From: Clostridia bacterium
GTDB taxonomy: Bacteria; Bacillota; Clostridia; Oscillospirales; CAG-272
DNA length: 9,071 bases
Reading direction: 5' to 3'
Assembly (NCBI GenBank): GCA_017958705.1
Contig: JAGDCE010000262.1
Location: forward strand, 1-9,071
Positions 1 through 6,911 of the stretch are shown one piece after another (the stretch's first letter is position 1; each line of letters begins with the position of its first letter). Under the pieces are notes generated by a model. The model was given only the letters and a program-made list of their open reading frames with translations. It searched no databases and was not told the DNA's origin. A program made the translations under genes and the position numbers.

Positions 1-559
1 CTTCTTCCGTGTAAAAGCTTTCGAGAAGATACTCCGCGCAGGTGTAGGCGGAGCAGTAAGTCGTAGTCGCTATAAGTAGCCTGCCTTCGCCGTCGTCTTC
101 ACCCGGGAGAACGCGCACCGCGTACTCGCCCTCTTTGAGAGCTTCGAGCATGGCGGCGGTCTCGGAGCGCCTTTTTGAAGAAAAGACTATCTCCCTTTTC
201 CCCGACGTCGCGGAGTTGGCTGTCTTCACGTCGGCTCCCGTGTAGTTTCTTATCATCGCCGCGAGCATATCCGCCGCCGCGGTGACCGTATCGTCCGATT
301 TCTTATCGTATACCACGGAAAAAGCGCAGCGCTTTTCGCCGGGCTGCCAGATGACGAGCTCGCCCGGATCCTCCGGCGTTTCCTCGGTTGTGACGCTTTC
401 GGACTCCGTGACCTCTTCCGCGGTCGTCGCAGCCTCAGCCGTCTCCGTCGTCTCCGTGATCTGCGCCGCGGTCGTGTCGGCACCGCCCGAAGCGCAGCCC
501 GCCGCGGTTACTACCGCGAGCAGAAGGCAAAGCGCCGCGGCGATCCTTGAATGTTTCAT
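1..559 (-). CDS. Secreted lipoprotein, N-terminal part, with a carbohydrate-enzyme-like domain (runs off left edge)
   Basis: The 186 codons visible run off the left edge without a stop. Residues 1-22 form a lipoprotein signal: a short basic start (MKHSR), a hydrophobic core (residues 6-20) and a lipobox-like AAGC with Cys22 as the lipidation site. The -3 position is Ala rather than the usual Leu. Residues 27-67 are a Thr/Glu/Ala-rich linker typical of surface lipoproteins. From about residue 68 there is a folded region with the layout VVYD...AAADMLAAMIRNYTGADV...GKREIVFS...GEYAVRV...LLIAT...AEYLLESFY. This resembles the N-terminal alpha/beta domain found before the catalytic domain in GH20, GH67 and DUF4838-type glycoside hydrolases. 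That family placement is inference from pattern only; the lipoprotein call is seen directly. The start is supported by GGAGGA 5 nt upstream. The gene lies 111 bp downstream of guaA on the same strand and may have its own promoter. Confidence 0.72.
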   Translation of the reverse strand, partial: MKHSRIAAALCLLLAVVTAAGCASGGADTTAAQITETTETAEAATTAEEVTESESVTTEETPEDPGELVIWQPGEKRCAFSVVYDKKSDDTVTAAADMLAAMIRNYTGADVKTANSATSGKREIVFSSKRRSETAAMLEALKEGEYAVRVLPGEDDGEGRLLIATTTYCSAYTCAEYLLESFYTEE

Positions 560-564
560 ATTGT

Positions 565-570
565 TCCTCC
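565..570 (-). promoter_or_regulatory. Ribosome binding site of the lipoprotein gene
   Basis: On the minus strand this reads GGAGGA, 5 nt before the ATG at 559. It fixes the start of the partial lipoprotein gene and so the position of its signal peptide. Confidence 0.7.
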
Positions 571-579
571 GTACGTTTT

Positions 580-585
580 ATTATA
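580..585 (-). promoter_or_regulatory. Possible -10 box (TATAAT) for the lipoprotein gene
   Basis: A perfect TATAAT lies 20 nt upstream of the lipoprotein ATG on the minus strand. No acceptable -35 hexamer is seen 16-18 nt further upstream, where the GC-rich first hairpin of the repeat array sits, and there is no TGn extended -10. It could be a weak or activator-dependent promoter, or chance in AT-rich DNA. If it is real, the leader would be only about a dozen nucleotides. Confidence 0.35.
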
Positions 586-595
586 TGCGGAAAAC

Positions 596-662
596 ACCGC
601 GAAGCGGCTCATAATTGCGCGAAGTGCATCATAACTCATAACTCGCCGAAGGCGATCATAAC
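596..662. repeat. Tiled array of three 13-nt hairpins and four RTTATGA heptamers
   Basis: The 67 bp tile without gaps as hairpin (596-608), heptamer (609-615), hairpin (616-628), heptamer (629-635), heptamer (636-642), hairpin (643-655), heptamer (656-662). On the minus strand the heptamers read GTTATGA three times and ATTATGA once. The hairpins are TCGCCTTCGGCGA, TGCACTTCGCGCA and GCCGCTTCGCGGT, each a short stem around a TTC loop. The stem bases differ while the middle hairpin has only one imperfect pair, so the palindrome is conserved rather than the exact sequence. The array starts 8 bp past the guaA stop. No U-tract follows any hairpin, so it does not look like an intrinsic terminator. 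It resembles small intergenic palindromic repeats (REP-like); the link to a mobiliser is inference. Confidence 0.75.
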
Positions 663-670
663 TGATAAAA

Positions 671-2197
671 TCATTCCCATTCCACCGTAGCCGGCGGTTT
701 TGACGTTACGTCGTAGACTACGCGGTTTATCGTTCTCACCTCGTTCGTTATCCTGCGGGACGCGGAGTCTATGACCTCGTAAGGTATGCGCGTCCAGTCG
801 GCCGTCATGAAATCGTCCGTCGTCACGGCGCGCAGCGCAACGGTATAGCCGTACGTACGCGCGTCGCCCATAACGCCGACGCTCTGCGTGTCGGTGAGGA
901 CGGCGAAATACTGGCTCGGTCTGTCGCCGGCTTTTTCAAGCTCTTCTCTGAATATCGCGTCCGCTTCGCGCAGGGTGTCGGCTTTTTCTTTCGTTATATC
1001 GCCTATAATGCGCACGGCAAGCCCGGGTCCCGGGAATGGCTGGCGCATTACGAGCGCCTCGGGTATGCCGAGCTTCAGACCGACGGCTCTCACCTCGTCC
1101 TTGAAAAGCTCGCGCAGAGGCTCCACGATGCCCTCAAAGTCCATCACCGACGGCAGACCGCCGACGTTGTGGTGGCTCTTTATCGTCGATGCGTCGCCTT
1201 TTCCGCTCTCCACGACGTCCGGGTAGATCGTGCCCTGTACGAGCACGTCCATCTTGCCGAGCACGCGGCTCTGCTCCTCGAACACGCGGATGAACTGCTC
1301 GCCTATTATCTTTCTTTTTTTCTCAGGCTCTTTCACGCCGGAAAGCGCCGACAGGAACCTGTCTTCGGCGTTGACGCGGATCAGCTTCATGTTGAATTTA
1401 TCGCGGAAAACGCGCTCGACGTCGTCGCCCTCGTTTTTGCGCAGCAGCCCGTGATCCACAAAAACACACGTCAGCGCGTCCCCTATGGCGCGGTGCATCA
1501 GAACGGCGGCGACGGAGGAGTCCACACCGCCGGACAGCGCGCACAAAACGCGCTTGCCCTGAAGCTCGCTTCTGTATTTTACGATCGATCTTTCAATGAA
1601 ATCATCCGTCCGCCAGTCTCCGGCGCAGCCGCATATACTGAACAGAAAGTTGTGAAGCATCGTTTTTCCGTATTCGGTGTGCGTCACCTCGGGGTGGAAC
1701 TGCACGCCGTATATCCGGCGGGACACGTCCACCATTGCGGCGCAGGGGCAGTTGTCCGTGTGCGCGGTGACGTCAAAACCGTCCGGCACGGCTTTTACGT
1801 AATCCGTGTGGCTCATCCAGCAGACGCTCTGCGACGGCACTTTGTCAAACAGTTTGCCGCCTCCCGTGTAAACTACGGTCTTGCCGTATTCGCTTATGTT
1901 TCCGGCGGAGCATATCTGTCCGCCCGCCATATACGCGATCAGCTGATGGCCGTAGCAGATACCGAGCACGGGGATCCCGGCGTCGAGTATGCCTTTGTCG
2001 TAATGCGGCGACGTCTCGTCGTAAACGCTGTTCGGTCCGCCGGTGAAGATAACGCCTTTGTAGCCCCGTTCCTTTATTTCGGCGAGGCTTATTTTGTTAT
2101 AGGGGTATATCTCGGCGAAAACGCCCTGTTCGCGCACGCGGCGCGCTATAAGCAGATCGTACTGGCCGCCGAAATCGAGAACGAGTATCTTTTCCAT
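671..2197 (-). CDS. guaA: GMP synthase (glutamine-hydrolysing)
   Basis: Cytoplasmic enzyme that converts XMP to GMP using ATP and ammonia taken from glutamine, the last step of the guanine branch. The 508 residues match the usual full length (about 510-525). Residues 1-190 are a class I glutamine amidotransferase with nucleophile Cys81 in GICYGHQ and partners His168 and Glu170 in GVQFHPE. Residues about 215-390 are the ATP pyrophosphatase domain with the P-loop-like SGGVDSS at 222-228. Residues about 390-508 form the dimerisation domain, including RQPFPGPGLAVR and the terminal PPATVEWE. The ATG overlaps the purB stop by one base (TAATG), and GGAG lies 11 nt upstream inside purB, so translation is probably coupled. 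It is the last purine gene in the operon; guaB is not in the window. All catalytic residues are present and nothing suggests loss of function. Confidence 0.98.
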   Translation of the reverse strand: MEKILVLDFGGQYDLLIARRVREQGVFAEIYPYNKISLAEIKERGYKGVIFTGGPNSVYDETSPHYDKGILDAGIPVLGICYGHQLIAYMAGGQICSAGNISEYGKTVVYTGGGKLFDKVPSQSVCWMSHTDYVKAVPDGFDVTAHTDNCPCAAMVDVSRRIYGVQFHPEVTHTEYGKTMLHNFLFSICGCAGDWRTDDFIERSIVKYRSELQGKRVLCALSGGVDSSVAAVLMHRAIGDALTCVFVDHGLLRKNEGDDVERVFRDKFNMKLIRVNAEDRFLSALSGVKEPEKKRKIIGEQFIRVFEEQSRVLGKMDVLVQGTIYPDVVESGKGDASTIKSHHNVGGLPSVMDFEGIVEPLRELFKDEVRAVGLKLGIPEALVMRQPFPGPGLAVRIIGDITKEKADTLREADAIFREELEKAGDRPSQYFAVLTDTQSVGVMGDARTYGYTVALRAVTTDDFMTADWTRIPYEVIDSASRRITNEVRTINRVVYDVTSKPPATVEWE

Positions 2198-3615
2198 TAT
2201 ACCGATATCTCCGAATCCATATCTTTAGCCTGCGCGATGACCGGCGCGAGTTTCTTTACGTATCTTTCGACCTGCTCGCCGCATCTGCCGGTGTAAAGCG
2301 ACGGGTCGAGCACCGAGTTCATCTCGTCCTCGGTCATGCCGAATTCGGGATGCTTTGAAAGCGAGGAGATCAGATCGCAGCCCTCGCCGTTTTTCATCTT
2401 CGCCGTCGCCTCCATGGAAGCCTGTCTTATGACCTCGTGAAGCTTCTGCCTGTCGCCGCCGCGCTTGACGGCTTCCATCAGCAGATTTTCCGTCGCAATG
2501 AACGGCAGATATTCGCGGACCGTACGTCCGATTATCTTCTCGTTTACGACCATGCCGGACGTGACGTTCATCATCAGCCGCAGTATAGAGTCGGCGCACA
2601 AGAATCCTTCGGGCATCGAGATGCGGCGGTTGGCCGAATCGTCGAGCGTGCGCTCGAGCCACTGGGACGACGCTGTCATATACGCGTTCGCTCCGTCAGC
2701 CATCAGATAGCGGGAAAGAGAACAGATGCGCTCGCATCTCATCGGGTTGCGCTTGTACGCCATCGCGGACGAGCCGATCTGCGTGCTCTCGAACGGCTCC
2801 TCGACCTGCCTGTCGTGCTGGAGCAGACGCATATCGCAGCCGAATTTGTAAGCGCTCTGCGCTATCGCAGACAAGGCGTTCAGGATCGCCGAATCCGTCT
2901 TTCTCGTGTAAGTCTGACCGCAGACGTCAAAGCAGGAATCAAAGCCGAACTGCTCACAGATCATTTCGTTCATGCGGTCGATCTTTTCGCCGTCGCCGCC
3001 GAAAAGATCCATGAAGCTCGCCTCGGTACCCGTAGTTCCGCGGCAGCCGAGCAGTTTCAGTCTGCCGGCGGTGAAATCGAGCTCTTCCAGGTCCGATACG
3101 AGATCCTGCAGCCACAGAGACGCGCGTTTGCCGACGGTCACGAGCTGCGCCGGCTGATAATGCGTATAGCCGAGCGTCGGCAGATCCTTGTATTTGAGCG
3201 CGAACGCGGCCAGATTCTTTATGACGCAGAGCAGCTCGGCGCGTATGTATGCGAGCGCGTCGCGGTAGATTATCATATCAGCGTTGTCGGTGACGTAGCA
3301 GCTCGTCGCGCCGAGGTGGATTATCCCCGCCGCCGACGGCGCCGCCTTTCCGTACGCGTGCACGTGAGCCATGACGTCGTGGCGGACCCTTTTCTCGTCC
3401 TCCGCGACGAAGTCGTAGTCGATGTCCGTTACGTGCGCTTCAAGCTCCGCTATCTGTTCCGCGCTCACCGGCAGACCGAGCTCGTGCTCGGCGCGTGCGA
3501 GGGCGACCCAGAGCCGCCTCCACGTCTGATAACGCGTGTCGGCGGAAAAGAGCCCGAGCATGTATTCCGAAGCGTAACGCGACGATAACGGCGATTCGTA
3601 TTTGTCTCTGCTCAT
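2197..3615 (-). CDS. purB: Adenylosuccinate lyase, long eukaryote-like form
   Basis: Cytoplasmic lyase of the fumarase/aspartase superfamily. It releases fumarate from SAICAR in de novo IMP synthesis and from adenylosuccinate to give AMP. The 472 residues include RHDVMAHVH at 78-86, THYQPAQ at 151-157 with the likely general acid His152, and the flexible signature loop GSSAMAYKRNP at 281-291 with the catalytic Ser at 282/283. FERTLDDSANRR-like residues (320-331) and LPFIATEN (370-377) are typical of the human-type clade rather than the shorter B. subtilis PurB. The signature loop has Ala where many members have Pro (SSAMPxKRNP); I recall this as common in Clostridia, from memory only. An AGGAGG site precedes the ATG by 5 nt, and the TAA stop overlaps the guaA ATG. 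It follows the GH51-like gene by 18 nt. Confidence 0.97.
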   Translation of the reverse strand: MSRDKYESPLSSRYASEYMLGLFSADTRYQTWRRLWVALARAEHELGLPVSAEQIAELEAHVTDIDYDFVAEDEKRVRHDVMAHVHAYGKAAPSAAGIIHLGATSCYVTDNADMIIYRDALAYIRAELLCVIKNLAAFALKYKDLPTLGYTHYQPAQLVTVGKRASLWLQDLVSDLEELDFTAGRLKLLGCRGTTGTEASFMDLFGGDGEKIDRMNEMICEQFGFDSCFDVCGQTYTRKTDSAILNALSAIAQSAYKFGCDMRLLQHDRQVEEPFESTQIGSSAMAYKRNPMRCERICSLSRYLMADGANAYMTASSQWLERTLDDSANRRISMPEGFLCADSILRLMMNVTSGMVVNEKIIGRTVREYLPFIATENLLMEAVKRGGDRQKLHEVIRQASMEATAKMKNGEGCDLISSLSKHPEFGMTEDEMNSVLDPSLYTGRCGEQVERYVKKLAPVIAQAKDMDSEISV

Positions 3616-3620
3616 AAGAT

Positions 3621-3626
3621 CCTCCT
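3621..3626 (-). promoter_or_regulatory. Ribosome binding site of purB
   Basis: Perfect AGGAGG on the minus strand, 5 nt before the purB ATG. It sits within the 18-nt gap after the GH51-like gene, so purB can be translated independently of that gene. Confidence 0.8.
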
Positions 3627-3633
3627 GTTTATC

Positions 3634-5400
3634 TTATTCGGAAACGGCCGTCAGACACAAAAACGTCATCCCGTGGCCTGTGACGACGGGCCTGTCGTAA
3701 TGCTTTATCTCAAAGCCGTTGTTTGTAAACGAGTATTTATCAAGAACTATCTGCGCGCACGGTCCGGCCGCGTATCCGTCGACGGCGATCTGCCACTCGC
3801 CGCCGCCTCTGTTGACGACGGACATGAACAGATGATCGCCGTGGTCCGTGCACAGCACGTCGAGATCGGGATCGTCCGCCGCGCATTCCACGACGGCGCC
3901 GTCCGCGTGTCCGTGAAGCAGGCGGAACGCCTCTCCCGCGCATTCGATCCTGCAGCCGGCGCCGTTAACGGTTATCATGCCTTCGTTTACCGGCATGAAA
4001 AAGCGCGCGTCGGTCACTCCGTATTTTTCATATGACCGGGCGAAGAAATGAAATTCGAGGGCATTCGACAGAAACATCGCGTTGTTCGCGTCGCATCCCC
4101 AGCTGAAATTCCATTCGTCGACGTTGACTGGCATCCCGGCGCCCGCGAAAAGCTCGTCGTGTACGTACGCGAGACCTTCGTCGACGCCGCCGTAAAACGA
4201 TCCCGGTATGCCGTCTTCGGCGGCCTTTTGCTCGGCTTCGCTGCCGGGTTTGCTTCCGCAGTAGCGGTGATATGAAACGGAATCGTATTTGCAGTCGAGC
4301 GTGTTCACGAAATCGCGGCTCCAGCCGCGCAGACCGGTATCGGCAACTACGCCGAGACAGACGGTTATGCCGTCGTCCGCCGCGCGCATCGCGTTTACGA
4401 TCCCGTTCGTGCGATTTGCGGCTTTTACACCGTCGTTCTGATATTCATATCCGAAATAATATACCTCGTTGCCGACGTAAAAGTTTTTGACGTGAAACGG
4501 CTCCTCAAAGCCCGCGGCCGCGCGCTTTGCGCCGTATTCCGTGTCCGTGCCGCCGTTGCAGTATTCGACGAGACGGCGCGCGTCCTCGCCGTCGGAGAGG
4601 ATTATGCTCACAGTGAATTCCGGCTCGGCGCCGACCTCGCGGCACAGCATTATGAATTCGTTGAGACTTATATCCGCGCAGTCCTGATGATAGGTGTCGC
4701 GCAGCATGAAATCCTTTACCGATCCGTCAAACGGCGTCCGCAGATCCGCGGGTTTCAGACATTCCTTCCAGTCGAAATGATCGGCGCAGCAGCCGCCCGG
4801 GAAACGTATCGACGCAGGGGCGATCCGTTTTATCGCCTCTATGACGTCGCGTCTCATCCCGTAAAAATTATCTGCAGGCATAAGCGAGACCGCGAAAACG
4901 TCAGCCTCGCCCGACACCGAAACGAAAAACGCGCCGTTTTTAGTTTCGCAGCCGGTGAAAGCGAACGAAAGCTCTTTGTGATCTTCGCCGTCTTCGTTTA
5001 TAACGAACGTCTTTTCAAAGCCCGGGACGCCGAAGGTCACCGCGCACTCGCCCGACGGTCTGACGAGGATTTTTGCCTCGTACCGCCTGCCGGATCCGAG
5101 GACTATGACGTCGGACGTCTGTCTGATTTGTCCGTTTGTCAGCCGTACGTAATTGCTGCCGCAGGGACTGTCGTTTTTATCCCGGCGGTATTGAGCGTTA
5201 TCGCTTTCCCAGCCGTACGGGCCCGTCGGGTCGCCGGACAGGAATTTCCGGTTGTTGAGCATCTGCGCCGACAGACCGCCGAAAAATCCCTTTCGCGTGA
5301 CCTCGGCGTTTACGCCGAAAAGCCCGTTTTGAAATTTATAAGTCCTTTTTCTCGTTGCCACGGCGGCGGCCGGTACGGCTTTTCCGTAAGTTCCGATCAT
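3634..5400 (-). CDS. GH51-like alpha-L-arabinofuranosidase, cytoplasmic
   Basis: Predicted retaining glycoside hydrolase of clan GH-A that would remove terminal arabinofuranosyl residues from arabino-oligosaccharides. The 588 residues lack a signal peptide, so it should act inside the cell on imported sugars. The N-terminal NGLFGVNAEV...GGLSAQMLNNRKF (25-53) matches the GH51 opening. IRFPGGCCADHFDWK (198-212) is the family's FPGG block. VGNE (309-312) supplies acid/base Glu312, and VDEWN (427-431) supplies nucleophile Glu429. Residues about 480-588 form the C-terminal beta domain. The match to classic GH51 enzymes is distant in places (a Cys-Cys follows FPGG), so substrate is uncertain. The ATG lies 15 nt after the purA stop with only a weak Shine-Dalgarno, which suggests translational coupling. 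A sugar enzyme between purA and purB is unexpected; co-transcription is inferred from the 15- and 18-nt gaps. Confidence 0.82.
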   Translation of the reverse strand: MIGTYGKAVPAAAVATRKRTYKFQNGLFGVNAEVTRKGFFGGLSAQMLNNRKFLSGDPTGPYGWESDNAQYRRDKNDSPCGSNYVRLTNGQIRQTSDVIVLGSGRRYEAKILVRPSGECAVTFGVPGFEKTFVINEDGEDHKELSFAFTGCETKNGAFFVSVSGEADVFAVSLMPADNFYGMRRDVIEAIKRIAPASIRFPGGCCADHFDWKECLKPADLRTPFDGSVKDFMLRDTYHQDCADISLNEFIMLCREVGAEPEFTVSIILSDGEDARRLVEYCNGGTDTEYGAKRAAAGFEEPFHVKNFYVGNEVYYFGYEYQNDGVKAANRTNGIVNAMRAADDGITVCLGVVADTGLRGWSRDFVNTLDCKYDSVSYHRYCGSKPGSEAEQKAAEDGIPGSFYGGVDEGLAYVHDELFAGAGMPVNVDEWNFSWGCDANNAMFLSNALEFHFFARSYEKYGVTDARFFMPVNEGMITVNGAGCRIECAGEAFRLLHGHADGAVVECAADDPDLDVLCTDHGDHLFMSVVNRGGGEWQIAVDGYAAGPCAQIVLDKYSFTNNGFEIKHYDRPVVTGHGMTFLCLTAVSE

Positions 5401-5415
5401 GACTTCACACGCGCT

Positions 5416-6690
5416 TCATCTGACGATGATGCTGTCGCGCTCGGGCCCGACGGATACGTAACCTATGTGACAGCCTATCCGCTCCTCTATGAACTTGACG
5501 TAGTTTCTCGCCTGCTCCGGCAGATCCTCCCATTTCCTGCAGCCGGATATATCGGTCTGCCAGCCGGGGAGGTATTCCGTCACCGGAAGCGCCTCGGGCA
5601 GCGCCGCGGGGAACGGGAATTCGTCGGTCTGTTCGCCGCCCGAAATATAATGCGTGCAGACGGGTATTTTGTCCATGTATGAAAGTACGTCGAGCTTTGT
5701 CAGCGCGATGCAGGTCGCCGCCTGCACCTGAACGCCGTAGCGCGTGGCGACTATGTCTATCGGTCCGACGCGGCGCGGTCTGCCGGTCTTGGCGCCGTAT
5801 TCGCCGCCCGCTTCGCGGAGCTTCGCCGCTTCTTCGCCGAACCATTCGCAGGTGAACGGGCCTTCGCCGACGCAGGTCGAATAAGCCTTGACGACGCCGA
5901 TTACCTCGTCTATCTTCGCGCCGGGGCAGCCGGAGCCGATCGGAGCGAACGCCGCCGTAGTATTAGACGACGTGGTGTACGGAACTATACCGAAATCAAG
6001 GTCGCGCAGCGCGCCGAGCTGAGCCTCGAAGAGCACGTTTTTACCCTCGGCTTCAGCCTGACGCAGAAGCTTTCCGGTGTCCGCCACGTAAGGTTTTATC
6101 TTGTTCGCGTAATCGTCGACCCAGCGCATCAGATCATCCATCGTGTAAGGCTGTGCGCCGTAAACGCGCGTCAGCGTCAGGTTCTTCCATTCAAGCAGCT
6201 CGCGCAGATGTTCTTCGAGCTTCTCCGGATAGAACAGCTCGCCGGCGAGCACGGTCTTCTTCTGGTATTTGTCAGAGTAGAACGGCGCGATACCCTGGCG
6301 CGTGGAGCCGTATTTTTTGTCCGCAAGCCGGGCTTCCTCAAGCGCGTCAAGGTCTCTGTGCCACGGGAGCAGAAGAGAAGCGCGGTCGCTTATTTTAAGA
6401 TTCGTCTCGTCAAGCTTGACGCCCTTTTTCATGACCGTCTCGATTTCATGCAGAAGATTTTCCGGATCGAGCGCGACGCCGTTTCCGAGCACGTTTACAA
6501 CGCCCTGCCGGAAGATGCCGGAAGGCAGAAGATGCAGTGCGAATTTACCGAATTCGTTTATTACGGTGTGGCCGGCGTTGCCGCCGCCCTGATAGCGCAC
6601 TACGATATCGTAGTTTTCGGTGATGAGGTCGACCATCCGGCCTTTGCCCTCGTCTCCCCAGTTTATCCCGACTATGGCACAGTTCGACAT
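5416..6690 (-). CDS. purA: Adenylosuccinate synthetase, divergent subfamily
   Basis: Cytoplasmic GTP-dependent enzyme joining IMP and aspartate to give adenylosuccinate, the committed step to AMP. I place the start at 6690, giving 424 residues: AGGGGG lies 8 nt upstream, and the protein then opens MSNCAIVGINWGDEGKG as the family does. An upstream ATG at 6735 would add 15 residues with no homology. Asp13 and His41 (GNAGHT), the P-loop-like GDEGKG (12-17), TSSNTTA (240-246), TGRPRR (302-307) and TKLD (331-334, guanine recognition) are all present. Asp13 separates it from phage PurZ, which lacks it. Several usually invariant stretches differ: GSTRQGIAP (128-136) for GTTGRGIGP, and FEAQLGALRDLD (221-232) for FEGAQGTLLDID. 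This suggests a distinct clade. It is the first gene of the leftward operon and has its own promoter with a leader of only about 34 nt. Confidence 0.94.
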   Translation of the reverse strand: MSNCAIVGINWGDEGKGRMVDLITENYDIVVRYQGGGNAGHTVINEFGKFALHLLPSGIFRQGVVNVLGNGVALDPENLLHEIETVMKKGVKLDETNLKISDRASLLLPWHRDLDALEEARLADKKYGSTRQGIAPFYSDKYQKKTVLAGELFYPEKLEEHLRELLEWKNLTLTRVYGAQPYTMDDLMRWVDDYANKIKPYVADTGKLLRQAEAEGKNVLFEAQLGALRDLDFGIVPYTTSSNTTAAFAPIGSGCPGAKIDEVIGVVKAYSTCVGEGPFTCEWFGEEAAKLREAGGEYGAKTGRPRRVGPIDIVATRYGVQVQAATCIALTKLDVLSYMDKIPVCTHYISGGEQTDEFPFPAALPEALPVTEYLPGWQTDISGCRKWEDLPEQARNYVKFIEERIGCHIGYVSVGPERDSIIVR

Positions 6691-6698
6691 TATTTTTT

Positions 6699-6704
6699 CC
6701 CCCT
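6699..6704 (-). promoter_or_regulatory. Ribosome binding site that fixes the purA start
   Basis: AGGGGG on the minus strand, 8 nt before the ATG at 6690. The upstream in-frame ATG at 6735 lies within the -10 box region of the promoter, upstream of the expected transcript start, so the downstream ATG is the real start. Confidence 0.65.
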
Positions 6705-6730
6705 GTAAGGAATGACTATTACAAAATAAT

Positions 6731-6759
6731 ATCATACAACGCTAATTTTACGGATTCAA
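6731..6759 (-). promoter_or_regulatory. SigA-type promoter of the purA operon
   Basis: On the minus strand, -35 TTGAAT (6754-6759) is followed after 17 nt by -10 TATGAT (6731-6736). The expected transcript start near 6724 leaves a leader of about 34 nt. That is too short for a purine riboswitch, so any purine control must act at the promoter. A/T tracts at 6771-6799 lie directly upstream and could act as an UP element. Confidence 0.7.
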
Positions 6760-6770
6760 GGACATATATG

Positions 6771-6787
6771 TGTTTTTTTCAAAAACA
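6771..6787. promoter_or_regulatory. 17-bp inverted repeat, possible operator between the divergent promoters
   Basis: A perfect palindrome of 7-bp arms, TGTTTTT and AAAAACA, around TTC. It has the TGT-N11-ACA outline and length of GlnR/TnrA sites (TGTNAN7TNACA), but lacks the internal A at position 5 and T at position 13. It lies 11 bp upstream of the purA -35 and 57 bp upstream of the glutamine synthetase -35. It may be an operator or only A/T tracts. Confidence 0.3.
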
Positions 6788-6844
6788 ATAAAAAAAACAG
6801 ATGTTTATGGAAAAGATTTGTATGCATTTATGTACTTCTGCCGC

Positions 6845-6873
6845 TTGACAAATGCGCCGCCGGGAGATATAAT
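6845..6873 (+). promoter_or_regulatory. Perfect consensus SigA promoter of the glutamine synthetase gene
   Basis: TTGACA (6845-6850), a 17-nt spacer and TATAAT (6868-6873) match the housekeeping consensus at all twelve positions. Transcription should start near 6880, about 32 nt before the ATG. Such a strong core promoter suggests high basal expression, or that control is by repression. Confidence 0.88.
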
Positions 6874-6897
6874 AGAATATAACTATTCCACGAAAGC

Positions 6898-6904
6898 GGA
6901 GAGG
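6898..6904 (+). promoter_or_regulatory. Ribosome binding site of the glutamine synthetase gene
   Basis: GGAGAGG ends 7 nt before the ATG at 6912. It favours that ATG over the in-frame TTG at 6906, which would be only one base from this site. Confidence 0.75.
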
Positions 6905-6911
6905 TTTGATT

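Noticed and set aside
596..662. CRISPR array or intrinsic terminator at the hairpin repeats
   Set aside because: Units are 7 and 13 nt with no unique spacers, and no hairpin is followed by a T-run in either direction.
1169..2296. Long open frame on the plus strand opposite guaA (375 codons)
   Set aside because: It is antisense to a complete guaA, has no ribosome binding site or recognisable domain, and is a side effect of GC-rich codon use.
2437..3588. Long open frame on the plus strand opposite purB (383 codons)
   Set aside because: Arg/Val-rich composition typical of a reversed coding strand; purB on the other strand has full family motifs.
4492..5682. Long open frame on the plus strand opposite the GH51-like gene and purA (396 codons)
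   Set aside because: Spans the junction of two real genes on the other strand and shows no motif or start signal.
6691..6735. 15-residue N-terminal extension of PurA from an ATG at 6735
   Set aside because: The ATG lies in the -10 region before the expected transcript start, the extension has no family match, and the ATG at 6690 has its own AGGGGG site.
6691..6760. Purine riboswitch upstream of purA
   Set aside because: The leader implied by the promoter is about 34 nt, too short for the roughly 65-nt aptamer, and no such fold is visible.
6771..6799. Bidirectional terminator in the T/A runs
   Set aside because: The stem is entirely A/T with no GC-rich part, and it lies between two diverging promoters, where no transcript ends.
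6906..6911. TTG start two codons upstream for the glutamine synthetase
   Set aside because: It is one base from GGAGAGG, too close for initiation; the ATG at 6912 has a 7-nt spacing.
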